Part shown: piece after piece, positions 34,771 through 44,023 of the stretch
Layout of the letters: every line of letters begins with the position of its first letter
Numbering within the stretch: position 1 is the first letter of the stretch
Assembly (NCBI GenBank): GCA_020809705.1
Contig: CP085826.1
Location: forward strand, 744,001-808,000
Source: Calonectria ilicicola
Lineage: Eukaryota; Ascomycota; Sordariomycetes; Hypocreales; Nectriaceae
Reading direction: 5' to 3'
Length of the DNA stretch: 64,000 nucleotides
Notes under the pieces: generated by a model
Databases searched by the model: none
What the model was told of the DNA's origin: nothing
The model's input: only the letters and a program-made list of their open reading frames with translations
Made by a program: the position numbers and the translations under genes

Positions 34771-35898
34771 ATGAGTCTCAACCCCCTTGTCAAGTTCGTT
34801 TATCTACTATTCATCACTCCTATTGATGTCGGCTCTACATTTCTTCGTGCAGCCATCTTTGGCCTCATTCCATGGGGCAGGCCACACCCAAGACTGTCAT
34901 TCAAACAAGCTCTGGCAAACAGGATGCTGAGAGTGGTGCTGGGGAACGTCTCGACTCTCCGCGTCAAAACTCCATTATCACTAGAACCAAAGGCCGAAGG
35001 GGAGCGATTTAGCCTCGTACTTCCCGCATCTGCAGAATTCTACAAAGGTCCTCTTGATGACTGCGATATAAAGCCACGGGTTACTGGAGGAACCTGGACA
35101 CCGCAGCCAGTTCATCGGGCATGGGATCAAGATGAGGACAAGCTCTTGGTTATGCTCCACTTCCACGGAGGAGCCTATGTCATCAATGATGGCAGAGATC
35201 GTGGAACTGAATTTTTGGCCAAAACGATTCTCGCCGAGACGCCCTGTACGCATATTTTTGCTTCTCAATACCGGCTGGCCAGCAACCCCGATGGGCGATT
35301 CCCGGCAGCCCTCCAAGATGGTCTATCTGCATACCTTTACCTTATTAATGACTTGAGGATCCCGCCATCTTGTGTGGTAATTGGAGGTGACTCTGCTGGT
35401 GGACACCTGACTCTTGGACTTTTGCAATACATTGCAGATTTTGGTGAGGAACTTGGCATCCCATGGCCACTTGCCGCCACGCTCTGGTCGCCTTGGACAG
35501 ACCTCATCTCCAGTGTCGATATCAATTATATTCGGAACCTGAAAAACTTCAAAGTTGATTACATCCCATTGAGCTTCTTGACGTGGGGAACATCGACGTT
35601 TTTGGACTCAGGAAGGATCTCACCTTCGAACCCATACTTGACAGTTACCTCAAATCCAGCTTTTCGCAGTGAATCGCCCATTTGGGTGTGCACTGGAGGC
35701 AAAGAGACATTGGTGGAAGATAATGAGCGGCTTGTCAAGCACTTGAAAAAGTGCAACGTGGATGTTGAGTGGGTTCTTGATAATGAATCTCCTCATGATA
35801 TTATCTTGATTGGCCACACTTTGGGATTTCAGAAAGAAGCAGGAGAATTCGCATCCAAGGCAGGTGATTTTATCACCAGATGTCGGAGTAATAGTTAG
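34771..35898 (+). CDS. alpha/beta hydrolase (HSL/steryl-acetyl-hydrolase-like esterase)
   Basis: Esterase of 375 residues, single exon. A hydrophobic N-terminal segment (LVKFVYLLFITPIDVGSTFL) looks like a membrane anchor, as in Say1-type steryl acetyl hydrolases, so it probably sits at the ER or lipid droplets. The oxyanion motif is HFHGGAYVIN (HGG). The nucleophile elbow is GGDSAGGHL. The acid is probably in KETLVEDNERL, and the catalytic His in NESPHDIILIG. The family cleaves small acyl esters of lipophilic alcohols. It is divergent from a Baeyer-Villiger-type monooxygenase, and hydrolysis of the ester or lactone that enzyme would make is the natural next step (inference). Confidence 0.9.
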   Translation: MSLNPLVKFVYLLFITPIDVGSTFLRAAIFGLIPWGRPHPRLSFKQALANRMLRVVLGNVSTLRVKTPLSLEPKAEGERFSLVLPASAEFYKGPLDDCDIKPRVTGGTWTPQPVHRAWDQDEDKLLVMLHFHGGAYVINDGRDRGTEFLAKTILAETPCTHIFASQYRLASNPDGRFPAALQDGLSAYLYLINDLRIPPSCVVIGGDSAGGHLTLGLLQYIADFGEELGIPWPLAATLWSPWTDLISSVDINYIRNLKNFKVDYIPLSFLTWGTSTFLDSGRISPSNPYLTVTSNPAFRSESPIWVCTGGKETLVEDNERLVKHLKKCNVDVEWVLDNESPHDIILIGHTLGFQKEAGEFASKAGDFITRCRSNS

Positions 35899-36604
35899 AT
35901 GCATTCTATAACGTGGCATTGTTGCAATAAAGGATTTAAACGTAGCCACATGCAAGTGTAGGGGGGACTCTCACCGGATCCGACCTTACCCAATTGGGCC
36001 CATACTGTGAATAACCAACACCAACTAACGTATGATATGCATTTTATAGTCGAATAAATTCCCTAATTGAGATAGCACTTGCCTTTTTTACCGATTTAGA
36101 CTAACAGTTCTGGTTCATGTCGCCAGCTTGGTTTCATGTCAGCATGGTTGTTGGTTGACAGGGATCCAGAAAACGTGTCATCCTCTTCATGTAAGCGTGA
36201 CCCTCAGTCGGCAGGGATTGATCCAGCAACGTCATCCTTCGCAGGATTCCTTTATTTCTCCATCCAATAGTTTCAAGAGCTCGATTGCATTCCTACCGCT
36301 TGGCCCCGGGCAGGCGCAACTACTTAAAAAAACAGTGGCCCGAATCGACATTCCACCGAGCTACAGGGTGGAGATAAAAGCGCGCCGCAACGTGCTCTGT
36401 CGGACTTAGTGTCGCGCTATACTGGATTGGGAAAGATCTTGCCGGAGGAGCCTTGAAACACCCGATCAACATCGTTCCCTCGTGGCCAAGCGGGCGGCAC
36501 AAGACGCAATTCGGCTCCTTGGTGGTGTCCGCAGAATTAGTTCAGGTGTGGCTTAGAGCTGTGGCCTGAGGGGCACGCTACTGTGACGTGTCACGTAGCA
36601 TATC
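35899..36604. other. intergenic upstream of the SDR gene
   Basis: No gene recognised. Near the right end, the arms GTGAC and GTCAC flank two bases (36583-36594) and contain TGACG, a bZIP half-site. Confidence 0.4.
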
Positions 36605-36684
36605 GGGCTCTTCCTAAAGTTGGTGGAGACCAACAGCGCAAACCTCGATATGGACCGAGGACAGACCAGGATCAGGAAGAGCCC
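36605..36684. repeat. 80-bp nested inverted repeat upstream of the SDR start
   Basis: Arms GGGCTCTTCCT (36605-36615) and AGGAAGAGCCC (36674-36684) are perfect reverse complements. Inside are two further pairs: GTTGG/CCAAC around TGGAGA, and CTCG/CGAG. The structure ends 87 bp before the ATG at 36772. It could be a small fold-back element, or an mRNA-leader or promoter hairpin. Confidence 0.6.
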
Positions 36685-36771
36685 CTTGAATAAATAACCG
36701 GGAGCAGATCCATGATTGATCATGGTTGGTTCTCAATTCACAAGAAATTCTCAAATTGACTCTTATCTACA

Positions 36772-37836
36772 ATGTCCTCTCCACTTGTCAACTTCACAGC
36801 TGACTTCATCAGCGGTGCCGGAAGGCTCGTGCTGCAGCCAGTCATCCCCGCATCTGCACTCGTTTTCCTTGCATACGGTCGACCTGATCTTGTTAAGCAT
36901 GTCACCGATCTCCAAATCGTTAAAGATATTGGACTCGACACGGTTAAAAAAGTTTTCAAGGTTATCCTAGCACTAGGCATTGGAAATACCATAAACGGGT
37001 TCTTAAACCGGGTTGCTCTGAATGGTTGGCGTATTCGATCCCATGCCGGTTGGATATGGACACAAGAGATTGCTGTGGTGACTGGTGGTTGTAATGGTAT
37101 TGGAAAGACCATCGTGCTGGGCCTAACTGCCAAGGGTGTTCGCGTTGCAATCCTCGACATTGCAAACTTGCCTGAAGATCTAGCACAGAACGACCGGGTC
37201 TCCTACTGGAAATGCGACATTTCCTCACCAGAAGCCGTTGCGGAGGCAGCGGAAGCTGTTCGGAAAACGCTCGGCCACCCTTCCATTCTTATCAACAATG
37301 CGGGGGTAGCACACACTAAGTCCATTATGGACGTTTCGCACAAAGAATTGAAGAATATTCTTGGCATCAACCTCCATGCTCTTTGGATAACGGCCAAAGA
37401 GTTTCTACCAAACATGATTCTCAAAAACAAGGGCCATATTGTCACTATTGCCAGCGGGGCTTCGTATGTAGTATTGCCTAAAGAGGTCGATTATTCAGCG
37501 ACTAAGGCTGGTGCAATGGCATTCTATGAGGGCTTAACATCAGAGCTCAAAAACATTTACAAGTCCACAGGAATCATGACGAGTCTAGTTCACCCTTTCT
37601 ATGTGAACACAAACATGATAGCCGGTATCCATCAAAAGGTGCAGAAGTCAATAGGCTCCGTACTAGAGCCTGAGGATGTGGGCAAGATTGTTGTGAAACA
37701 AGTCTTTCAATGTCGCGGTGGCCATCTCTTCGCCCCGTCATCAATCTCATATATTTCAATGATCCGAAGCCTTCCGACTTGGACGCAGGAGATATACAGA
37801 GATATGTTCGCTAAACTGCTTTCTGACAAGCGTTAG
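36772..37836 (+). CDS. short-chain dehydrogenase, SDR16C (RDH10/17beta-HSD11)-like
   Basis: NAD(P)-dependent oxidoreductase of 354 residues, single exon. About 95 residues with hydrophobic segments precede the Rossmann fold, as in membrane-bound SDR16C retinol and hydroxysteroid dehydrogenases. The cofactor motif is VVTGGCNGIGK (T-G-G-x3-G-I-G). ILINNAGVAH has the structural NNAG. The catalytic Ser is in VTIASGASYV, and Tyr/Lys in DYSATKAG. The sequence after VHPFYVNTNM is the usual substrate loop. The likely role is oxidation of a lipophilic secondary alcohol to a ketone, or the reverse. It lies on the same strand as the hydrolase and the MDR gene. An 80-bp inverted repeat sits just upstream. 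Confidence 0.92.
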   Translation: MSSPLVNFTADFISGAGRLVLQPVIPASALVFLAYGRPDLVKHVTDLQIVKDIGLDTVKKVFKVILALGIGNTINGFLNRVALNGWRIRSHAGWIWTQEIAVVTGGCNGIGKTIVLGLTAKGVRVAILDIANLPEDLAQNDRVSYWKCDISSPEAVAEAAEAVRKTLGHPSILINNAGVAHTKSIMDVSHKELKNILGINLHALWITAKEFLPNMILKNKGHIVTIASGASYVVLPKEVDYSATKAGAMAFYEGLTSELKNIYKSTGIMTSLVHPFYVNTNMIAGIHQKVQKSIGSVLEPEDVGKIVVKQVFQCRGGHLFAPSSISYISMIRSLPTWTQEIYRDMFAKLLSDKR

Positions 37837-39027
37837 TTTTGTATTTCATGGGGATCCGCGGGCTGTGACGTCAGCTGTAACATACTATCAAATTAATATG
37901 GACATATTTCGCATCAAATTTAGTACATATGTCATTCTCAGTATTTTCGATTAGGTGACCTCTTCAGAGATTTTTCACAACGAGACTCACCAGTGTTATT
38001 CACTGACAAATTGTGAATTTAAGCAATGGAAGATTAAAGCTCATGCATGGGCTTCAGAATCGATCATGGTAATGTTAAACTAGCAGGAGAAAATATGACT
38101 AAATGCAGCATACCCTATCCACTTATTGATCCCATTAAATATCGTCTAATATTTTTTCACTACTTAAATGTGTGAAGCCCTGGAAACCGAGGTCTTTAGA
38201 CAGCCCTATCAGTTCTAATGTGGGACTGGGACTGGAGAGTCAGAGCAATTAAAGTAACGTTGAAGCTTATTTCTTTCCTTGCAATATCACATTGCATTAT
38301 TGTTGCCGGACAGGTGACATAAATATTCACTCTCTGTTGGGCAATATTGCTGTTTTTAGGCTGATGCCATCTTGTGCAGCATGTGCTGCCCCATTTTAAC
38401 CCTCATTCCACCATATTTTTAATCCTCATCTTCAAATACAGTGTTTCCCCACGCCAATCAAGCTCACCTTTAGCAATCATTTGACGGATTAAAATCTTGT
38501 CAGTTTAGCTTTCGTACCCAGTTGGAAGGCCCATAATTGTATTTCTCTTAGCTAGGCTTACTTGAAGAGGGAAGGGAATTATGGTTTACAGTAGCGCTGA
38601 CTAGGGCGAGGGGCTGATTACAAAATCCCGGTCGGCCATGTGGTTTCCCCGGACGCCAAGGTGAAGTCGGATCGGTCGTATTTTTATACTCCGTACCGGA
38701 CCAGGAATAATTTTCAATCTCCTGATGCGATGCCGGGTTTCCGTGAGTGATGCATCTAAATTTAAATGCCTAAATGTAGGCCAATACAGATCAAGATTTG
38801 CTGCTTATTGAAGGCGCTAATGAAGAAGTCCTTTCCAAGCTGACCAGGACGGGCTTTTTGGTCGGAGATTCCGGGAAGTGGTGAGGTAGATCAGGAACCC
38901 GAATATTATTTAAGACCTATAAAGTCAAGCCCATCTTTACTACAACATCAAGAATTCTATTGCAGATCATCGTTTACATCTTATATTGTTCTCTTACGCT
39001 GCACAAGAACGCAAAAAAACATACACA
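37837..39027. other. intergenic, promoter of the MDR gene
   Basis: A 1.2-kb spacer, rather A/T-rich on its left. Closer to the gene are CGG triplets, including CCG-TAC-CGG near 38,694-38,702. No gene recognised. Confidence 0.4.
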
Positions 39028-40011
39028 ATGAGCATGCTTGCAGCCCAAATTCTTCAGTGGGGTTCCGCCCCAAAGGCCATGCAAGTATCTTCACCACCAG
39101 ACCCAGCTGATGAATCGATCGTCCAAATTCGAATGATCGCAGCTGGTCTTCATCAAGTTGCCCGCAGTCGCGCTGAAGGGAATCATTACACCTCGACATC
39201 ACTCCCACATACGCCTGGTGTAGATGGCACAGGCACTGATGTTAAGACGGGGAAGCTGGTCTACTTTTCGCTGTTCGGAGGTGGCGCAGACGGTGGCTCC
39301 TTTGCCGAAGTGGTCAACGTCCCACGGAATAATGTTAGAGAACTTCCATCGAATGTCGATCCGGTGCAAGCCGCTGCTTTGGTAAATCCAGTTATGAGCA
39401 GCTGGATGGCGCTACGCAAGCGAGTGGACTTTATCAAATATAGGACTGAGGTAAAGCCATGGTCATGTTTCATCTTGGGAGCGACAAGCATGAGTGGTCG
39501 CATGGCAATCAAGGTGGCCAGGACTCTTGGGGCGACGCGAATCGTGGGCGCAGCGCGAAACGAGGTTGCTCTCAAGGCCCTTGATCTCGACGAGACGATT
39601 GTTCTTCAAGACCCGCCCGAGAAAAGCGATTTCAGCGCTGCCGCAGACGTTGATGTGGTGTTGGACTATCTCTACGGGCCATATTTTACAAATTTCTTCA
39701 CCTCCCGATCTACGCTCAGAGCCGACAATCCTCTGACATGGGTGTGCATTGGCGCGGTCACTGGAAATTTTGGCACCGTCGCGTCTGCGGGGCTTCGCAA
39801 ACGCGACGTGACGATACGGGGCGCAGGGGCTGGCTCCTGGCGGCTCGGTGAGCTCGGAGAGGAATTGTCGGACATTATGAAAGTGCTTGGCGGGGTCAAT
39901 GAGGGGGAGGTTCGGGAGGTCAAGTTGGAGGACATTGAGAGCGAGTGGGATAACAAGCAGGGGAGAGTGGTTGTTGTGATGGGAAAGGGTCCTGGTGCCG
40001 AGACTGAGTAA
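39028..40011 (+). CDS. zinc-independent medium-chain dehydrogenase/quinone-reductase-like oxidoreductase
   Basis: MDR-family NADPH oxidoreductase, 327 residues from the ATG at 39028 (MSMLAAQILQWGSAPK). An upstream in-frame ATG at 38986 is in what looks like leader. The GroES-like half has LPHTPGVDGTG and GGSFAEVVNVP. The Rossmann half has FILGATSMSGRMAIKVARTLGA (G-A-T-x2-S-G). The structural and catalytic zinc cysteines and histidines of alcohol dehydrogenases are absent, so it belongs with quinone reductases and enoyl or zeta-crystallin-like enzymes. The C-terminal third is more G/C-rich than its surroundings. It is the last gene of the co-linear set hydrolase-SDR-MDR. The substrate is unknown. 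Confidence 0.9.
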   Translation: MSMLAAQILQWGSAPKAMQVSSPPDPADESIVQIRMIAAGLHQVARSRAEGNHYTSTSLPHTPGVDGTGTDVKTGKLVYFSLFGGGADGGSFAEVVNVPRNNVRELPSNVDPVQAAALVNPVMSSWMALRKRVDFIKYRTEVKPWSCFILGATSMSGRMAIKVARTLGATRIVGAARNEVALKALDLDETIVLQDPPEKSDFSAAADVDVVLDYLYGPYFTNFFTSRSTLRADNPLTWVCIGAVTGNFGTVASAGLRKRDVTIRGAGAGSWRLGELGEELSDIMKVLGGVNEGEVREVKLEDIESEWDNKQGRVVVVMGKGPGAETE

Positions 40012-40741
40012 TGCAACAGATGCTGGGCCGTAAAGTACAAACGTACATTACATCATTTTATCCATGGACAAGAAGAGACACGTTGTTCGGAACCCGAATT
40101 GCACAATGACTCCACCAATAGATAAGCCGCTTGCCCTTGCTCATCCTTTACATGCTGGAAATATGAAACCTGGTATTAGGCGGGAAGCAAAATGACGACA
40201 CGTGACCTAGCACGGCGTGTTGTTTTCGCTCACTAGCCTAACTTTGGCTCAGCTCAATATTTGTAAGTTAGGGGCTCATTTCTCAACCCTCCCTATCTCT
40301 ATGAAAATGGAAGCCTCTATCACTAGCGCAGATAGAATTTATGAAGAACATGCTGTGTGAAGTATCGATATTCTAGCAATGCAAGACGGCCCATTGTATG
40401 GCTTGTTGTTTCCGCCTTGCTTGGGCAGACAGGACGGAAGCTTGATAGACTAAGATTGTGTAATGGGATACTGAGGGGTTGAAGAATGTCTTCAGACGGT
40501 AGATGAATAATTTCCTTCAGCTATTTACTGCCGATGACACGCCACTAAGTTGTTGTAGATGGGCAATAGAAAATCACCGACACCTTGCAATGAAACTAGG
40601 TACAGGTTAACATGCCCTAGCTCGATGTGATGGTCGGAAAATTTTGGATCTATTTGCATGGCTCAGTATATCAAAATATTGAAGAAAAAGGTGGGCATGA
40701 ATTTTGACAGGATTAGGTGAATTTTGTTATCAGCCATTCCG
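40012..40741. other. intergenic, no gene seen
   Basis: 3' flank of the MDR gene. No supported frame. Confidence 0.4.
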
Positions 40742-40971
40742 ATAATGCATACTGGCAATGGCTCATACCATCCTGTCAGTTTGACATTCGTATCTGTGCA
40801 ATCCAATTATCAGTATCAGGGGCTGGGCTCTAAAATATTGAAGTGGGTCTATAAGGAAATAGAAAGCCAAGGATGTCCTCCTTCCGCCATGGCTTCCCTA
40901 GCTGGGATCTAATCATGTACAAAATTCGGGCTGGAGGTTATCGGGTGAGCGGAAACGAGCGAAGGCACACT
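40742..40971 (+). pseudogene. GNAT acetyltransferase fragment, frameshifted
   Basis: MHTGNGSYHPVSLTFVSVQ leads into NYQYQGLGSKILKWVYKEIE, the acetyl-CoA-binding motif A of GNAT proteins (Q-x2-G-L/I-G), followed by ASLAG. The frame then stops. The expected continuation, with the family's Y-x3-G-(F/Y) pattern (LIMYKIRAGGYRVSG), is in another frame from about 40,906. The shift is equivalent to the loss of one base. No upstream N-terminal half is visible. It is therefore a relic, not a working gene. Confidence 0.6.
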
Positions 40972-41582
40972 TGCAAGCATGTTTTGCTAATCTCGGTCAA
41001 AAGAGGGCTAGAAGCTGAAGGCTTGGAAAGGCAGGGCAAGGCAGGCCAGGCTGGCTCCTCCCTTGCGCATAGTAATCTTTCAGTAGAAAGCTGGAAGGTT
41101 AGCACGTCCACCAGCTTACAATAACTACAACAGCCCACGTACAATTCACGTCTATTGCAAAATCTAACAAAACAATGAAAAGAGTAAGATGCAGCCATCA
41201 ATCAAGAGATAGATTTCGAAATGCATGTATAGATCACAGATATTATAGATGACAATATACCCTACATTACATTCAGCGAGGGTAGGAGAATTACATTCAG
41301 TCGCAGAGGCCAGGTATTGTAAATCCGGATCAACTGGAGGAGCTACCTTAGTTCCCAAAACAGGACAACTTTTTAGTTTGCCAAAAAGGGGGCTATATTA
41401 GTTGATAGAATCAGAGGGCTCGAACAGGGATAGAGGCTTAGAAATTTAGGCCTGAGATCTCGGGTGCTTTAAGACTTCTTTCTACCAAAAGACATTGATA
41501 TATCTGACTAATTGAACTATTGCCTACTGTGGCATTGTTCCAACCGGCACGCCTGATCCTACCTGGTATGACGAACCGTTAC

Positions 41583-41714
41583 TGTTAGGAATCCGTGTAT
41601 TCCGTGACATCGATTAACCCGTCGGGCTAAAAGATAAGTCTATAATCGAATGGATCGCGATTACAGGCACGGAAAACAGCTACGAAGAGACTTACGGTGA
41701 ACCAAGCCGTAACA
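41583..41714. mobile_element. probable solo LTR, 132 bp
   Basis: The segment begins TGTTA and ends TAACA, a 5-bp terminal inverted repeat typical of LTRs. The flanking pentamers are GTTAC (41578-41582) and GTTAT (41715-41719), a target duplication with one transition. No internal retrotransposon sequence adjoins it, so it is read as a solo LTR. Confidence 0.5.
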
Positions 41715-41964
41715 GTTATATACATATAATAGAATAGTGAGATATACAATCAGACTCATAACTGACCTTTGGCAGTGAAGAGGATTAGAAAACCAAAATG
41801 AATATAGGTTGAAAAATCTTGAATAACAAAGGCAAATATACCCATGGAAGAAGAGAAATTTCTCCCCTTCACATCAACCATCATATAAAAGATCCCTGAC
41901 GTCGATTGAATCAATGATGCATAGGCAAAGCTGTGATTTATAGCTTCTGATAGCCCGGCTTGCT

Positions 41965-42215
41965 TCCAACAATCAAACTTCCAACGACTGAACTTCCAAC
42001 AACCATACTTCCAAACTTCCAAACTTCCAACTTCTGACTTCTAATTTCTATCTTCCAACTTTTGCTTTCCAACTTCTCATTTCCAACTTCCAACTTCTGG
42101 CCTCCAACTTCCAACTTCCAACAATAAAACTTTCAACAACCAAACTTCCAACACCCAAACTTCCAACGAAACTTCCGATACCCAAACTTCCAACAAAACT
42201 TCCGATAGCTATAAT
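41965..42215. repeat. imperfect ACTTCCAA minisatellite
   Basis: Many tandem and near-tandem variants of an ACTTCCAA/ACTTCCAAC unit run for about 250 bp, with interruptions such as CTTCTGA. On the minus strand this forces a Trp-Lys-rich reading, which explains a spurious 88-codon frame. Confidence 0.75.
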
Positions 42216-42346
42216 TTCTACTCGGTCTCAAACAGGACGGATCGGAGTGCACATCAATGACAGAAAACTCTCGGAATCTTGAGGATCAAACACGGCGACT
42301 CGCGGGACAACCTTACTGCACTTCTTCCTGATTGATCCTCGAAGAA

Positions 42347-42640
42347 ATGGAGAGCAACCATGACATATTACCCGACACCGGCATCGGGAGCGAGCTGGCG
42401 TGGTTGGGGATCGAGATTAGAGAGTGTGGTTCTGGGCATGCCGTGGCCAGCAACGCTACCCAGACAGAGAGAGCGCCAAAGAAGAAAGTGCTTACCAAGT
42501 GGACTTGCTGCTCGTGCGCTCACGGTGGCATGGCAATAAATATTGCATATTGCGAGTATTGTGTTCACCCCCGCTACGCATATTGTATAGTGGAGCGTGT
42601 TTTGGCCAGACCAGTTGCGCTTGTTTCTGATCCCTTCTAG
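42347..42640 (+). CDS. small zinc-ribbon-like hypothetical protein
   Basis: A 97-codon frame from the ATG at 42347 (MESNHDILPDTGIG). Its second half, KWTCCSCAHGGMAINIAYCEYCVH...YC, has two C-x2-C pairs about a dozen residues apart, with a later His and Cys. This is the W-x-C-x2-C...C-x2-C-H pattern of many small fungal zinc-ribbon proteins of unknown role. No signal peptide. It lies in a repeat-rich, gene-poor stretch, so it may be a surviving or partial copy. Confidence 0.45.
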   Translation: MESNHDILPDTGIGSELAWLGIEIRECGSGHAVASNATQTERAPKKKVLTKWTCCSCAHGGMAINIAYCEYCVHPRYAYCIVERVLARPVALVSDPF

Positions 42641-43869
42641 ACAAGACAATTGGCTTCGATCGGCTTTGATGTCGTCTTGTCAGCGAACAGTCATTCGGTC
42701 TTGATTTTTGCGACGAAACGAAAGTGGTGGGGCACAAAAGATACATTATAAATCCAGTTGTATTGCTAAGTACCCAACTTATATTTTATTGAGATTAAAA
42801 AAAAACAGATTTAACTTGAAAAAAAAAACTCAATATTTTTTAAATTTTGAACGAAGAATCTTAGCTATTGAACTACCATAAAATCCCATTTCTCGAGATG
42901 CTCTCGTACTTCTAAGCTAATAAAAAAAGATATATTAAGGACTTTCATAAAGCACATTAATTAGTGGAATAGGAAACGTTAGCGCATTTAGCATGGTAGC
43001 CTTGCCTTTGTGTCATTTTTTCATGTTGCTTTCGTTTCGTCGTGATGATCAGGGCCGAAGCGCCAGTCACAATCGTCGACTTGGAAGATAGTTGGCGGCA
43101 TTTGCGTCTTGTCTGGGTGCCCCTGTCATCCTTCATCGACTCTTAATTATTGTCATCCCAGCTCCCTCTCGCTTGTATATAGGGAGGAAGAAAGGGGGTT
43201 GAATTTGATTAATTCGCATTCAAACTATGAACAAGGAGAAGTGGGCGAAGGGAGAAACCTTGCCTCAAGACGGAGGCGGGGTGATACTTGAAGAGGCAAG
43301 TAGGGTGACGGCGTGGAATGACGTGGTCGCTAAGCTGCACATTTTGTGAAGAAAAAAGCAAAAAGGGAGGCATTGCATCACACACATGGCCCATCGCTGT
43401 TTTCTTCTCTATCATTAACTCAAAATTCCTTCCAAGCATGGTTTTACAATTTTGTGAAGAAATTGAAATTAAATTATATCAAATTCTATATATATTTATA
43501 AAGATACATAATTCTCATTTTACAATAAATTCTATGCGTCGTTTGAATAATGTGGTGTTTGGCAATATGAAGGATTTACATCAGGATGCACAGGCTTGGT
43601 GTCACAGAGCAGGGCCAGACCCACTGCGCTACAACACCCAAAAGGGAATGTGTTGTGATGTTAGCTACATCACATGTAGGTCAGGCCTATAAGGCATAGG
43701 TGGAGGCTGTGAGAGTGCTTCCTCTCCCAAAGGAGGCTAGTCTCTAGACTTAATATCCCAGGTCGGGCTAGGCATGCCTATGTTATATGATCCCCCAAGG
43801 GTTCGTTTATGAGAGCTTTGAGCTGTATGGAGCGGGGCTCGAATGTACAACCTTTAGATATTACAAATT
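42641..43869. other. gene-poor repeat-flanked region
   Basis: No supported gene. A/T-rich runs near 42,780-42,860 and 43,440-43,530. The right part (from about 43,650) may belong to the LTR remnant that follows. Confidence 0.4.
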
Positions 43870-44023
43870 GTTATAGGATGAGTGAGGCCAGGGGTAGGCA
43901 TAATAACTGTGTTGTGCGATGAAGAGGGCAGAAGGCTCTCGCTACGGTCGGCTAATAGTAATATCGCATGTGTGTGTGGTACACATGCGACTTCACACAT
44001 GACTGCCTGTGTGACCTGTGACA
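43870..44023 (+). mobile_element. LTR fragment matching the inverted copy at 63.6 kb
   Basis: This stretch, ending …CCTGTGACA, matches the reverse complement of 63,588-63,750. The 20-mer GGCCAGGGGTAGGCATAATA (43886-43905) is identical, while most other differences are G-to-A or C-to-T in the 63-kb copy. The element's left border is unclear: TGTTGTGATG at 43,651 is a candidate LTR start. No internal coding part lies next to it. Confidence 0.65.

Noticed and set aside
42840..42930. tRNA-like stretch near the A-rich runs
   Set aside because: No full cloverleaf could be drawn and the B-box-like sequence is poor.
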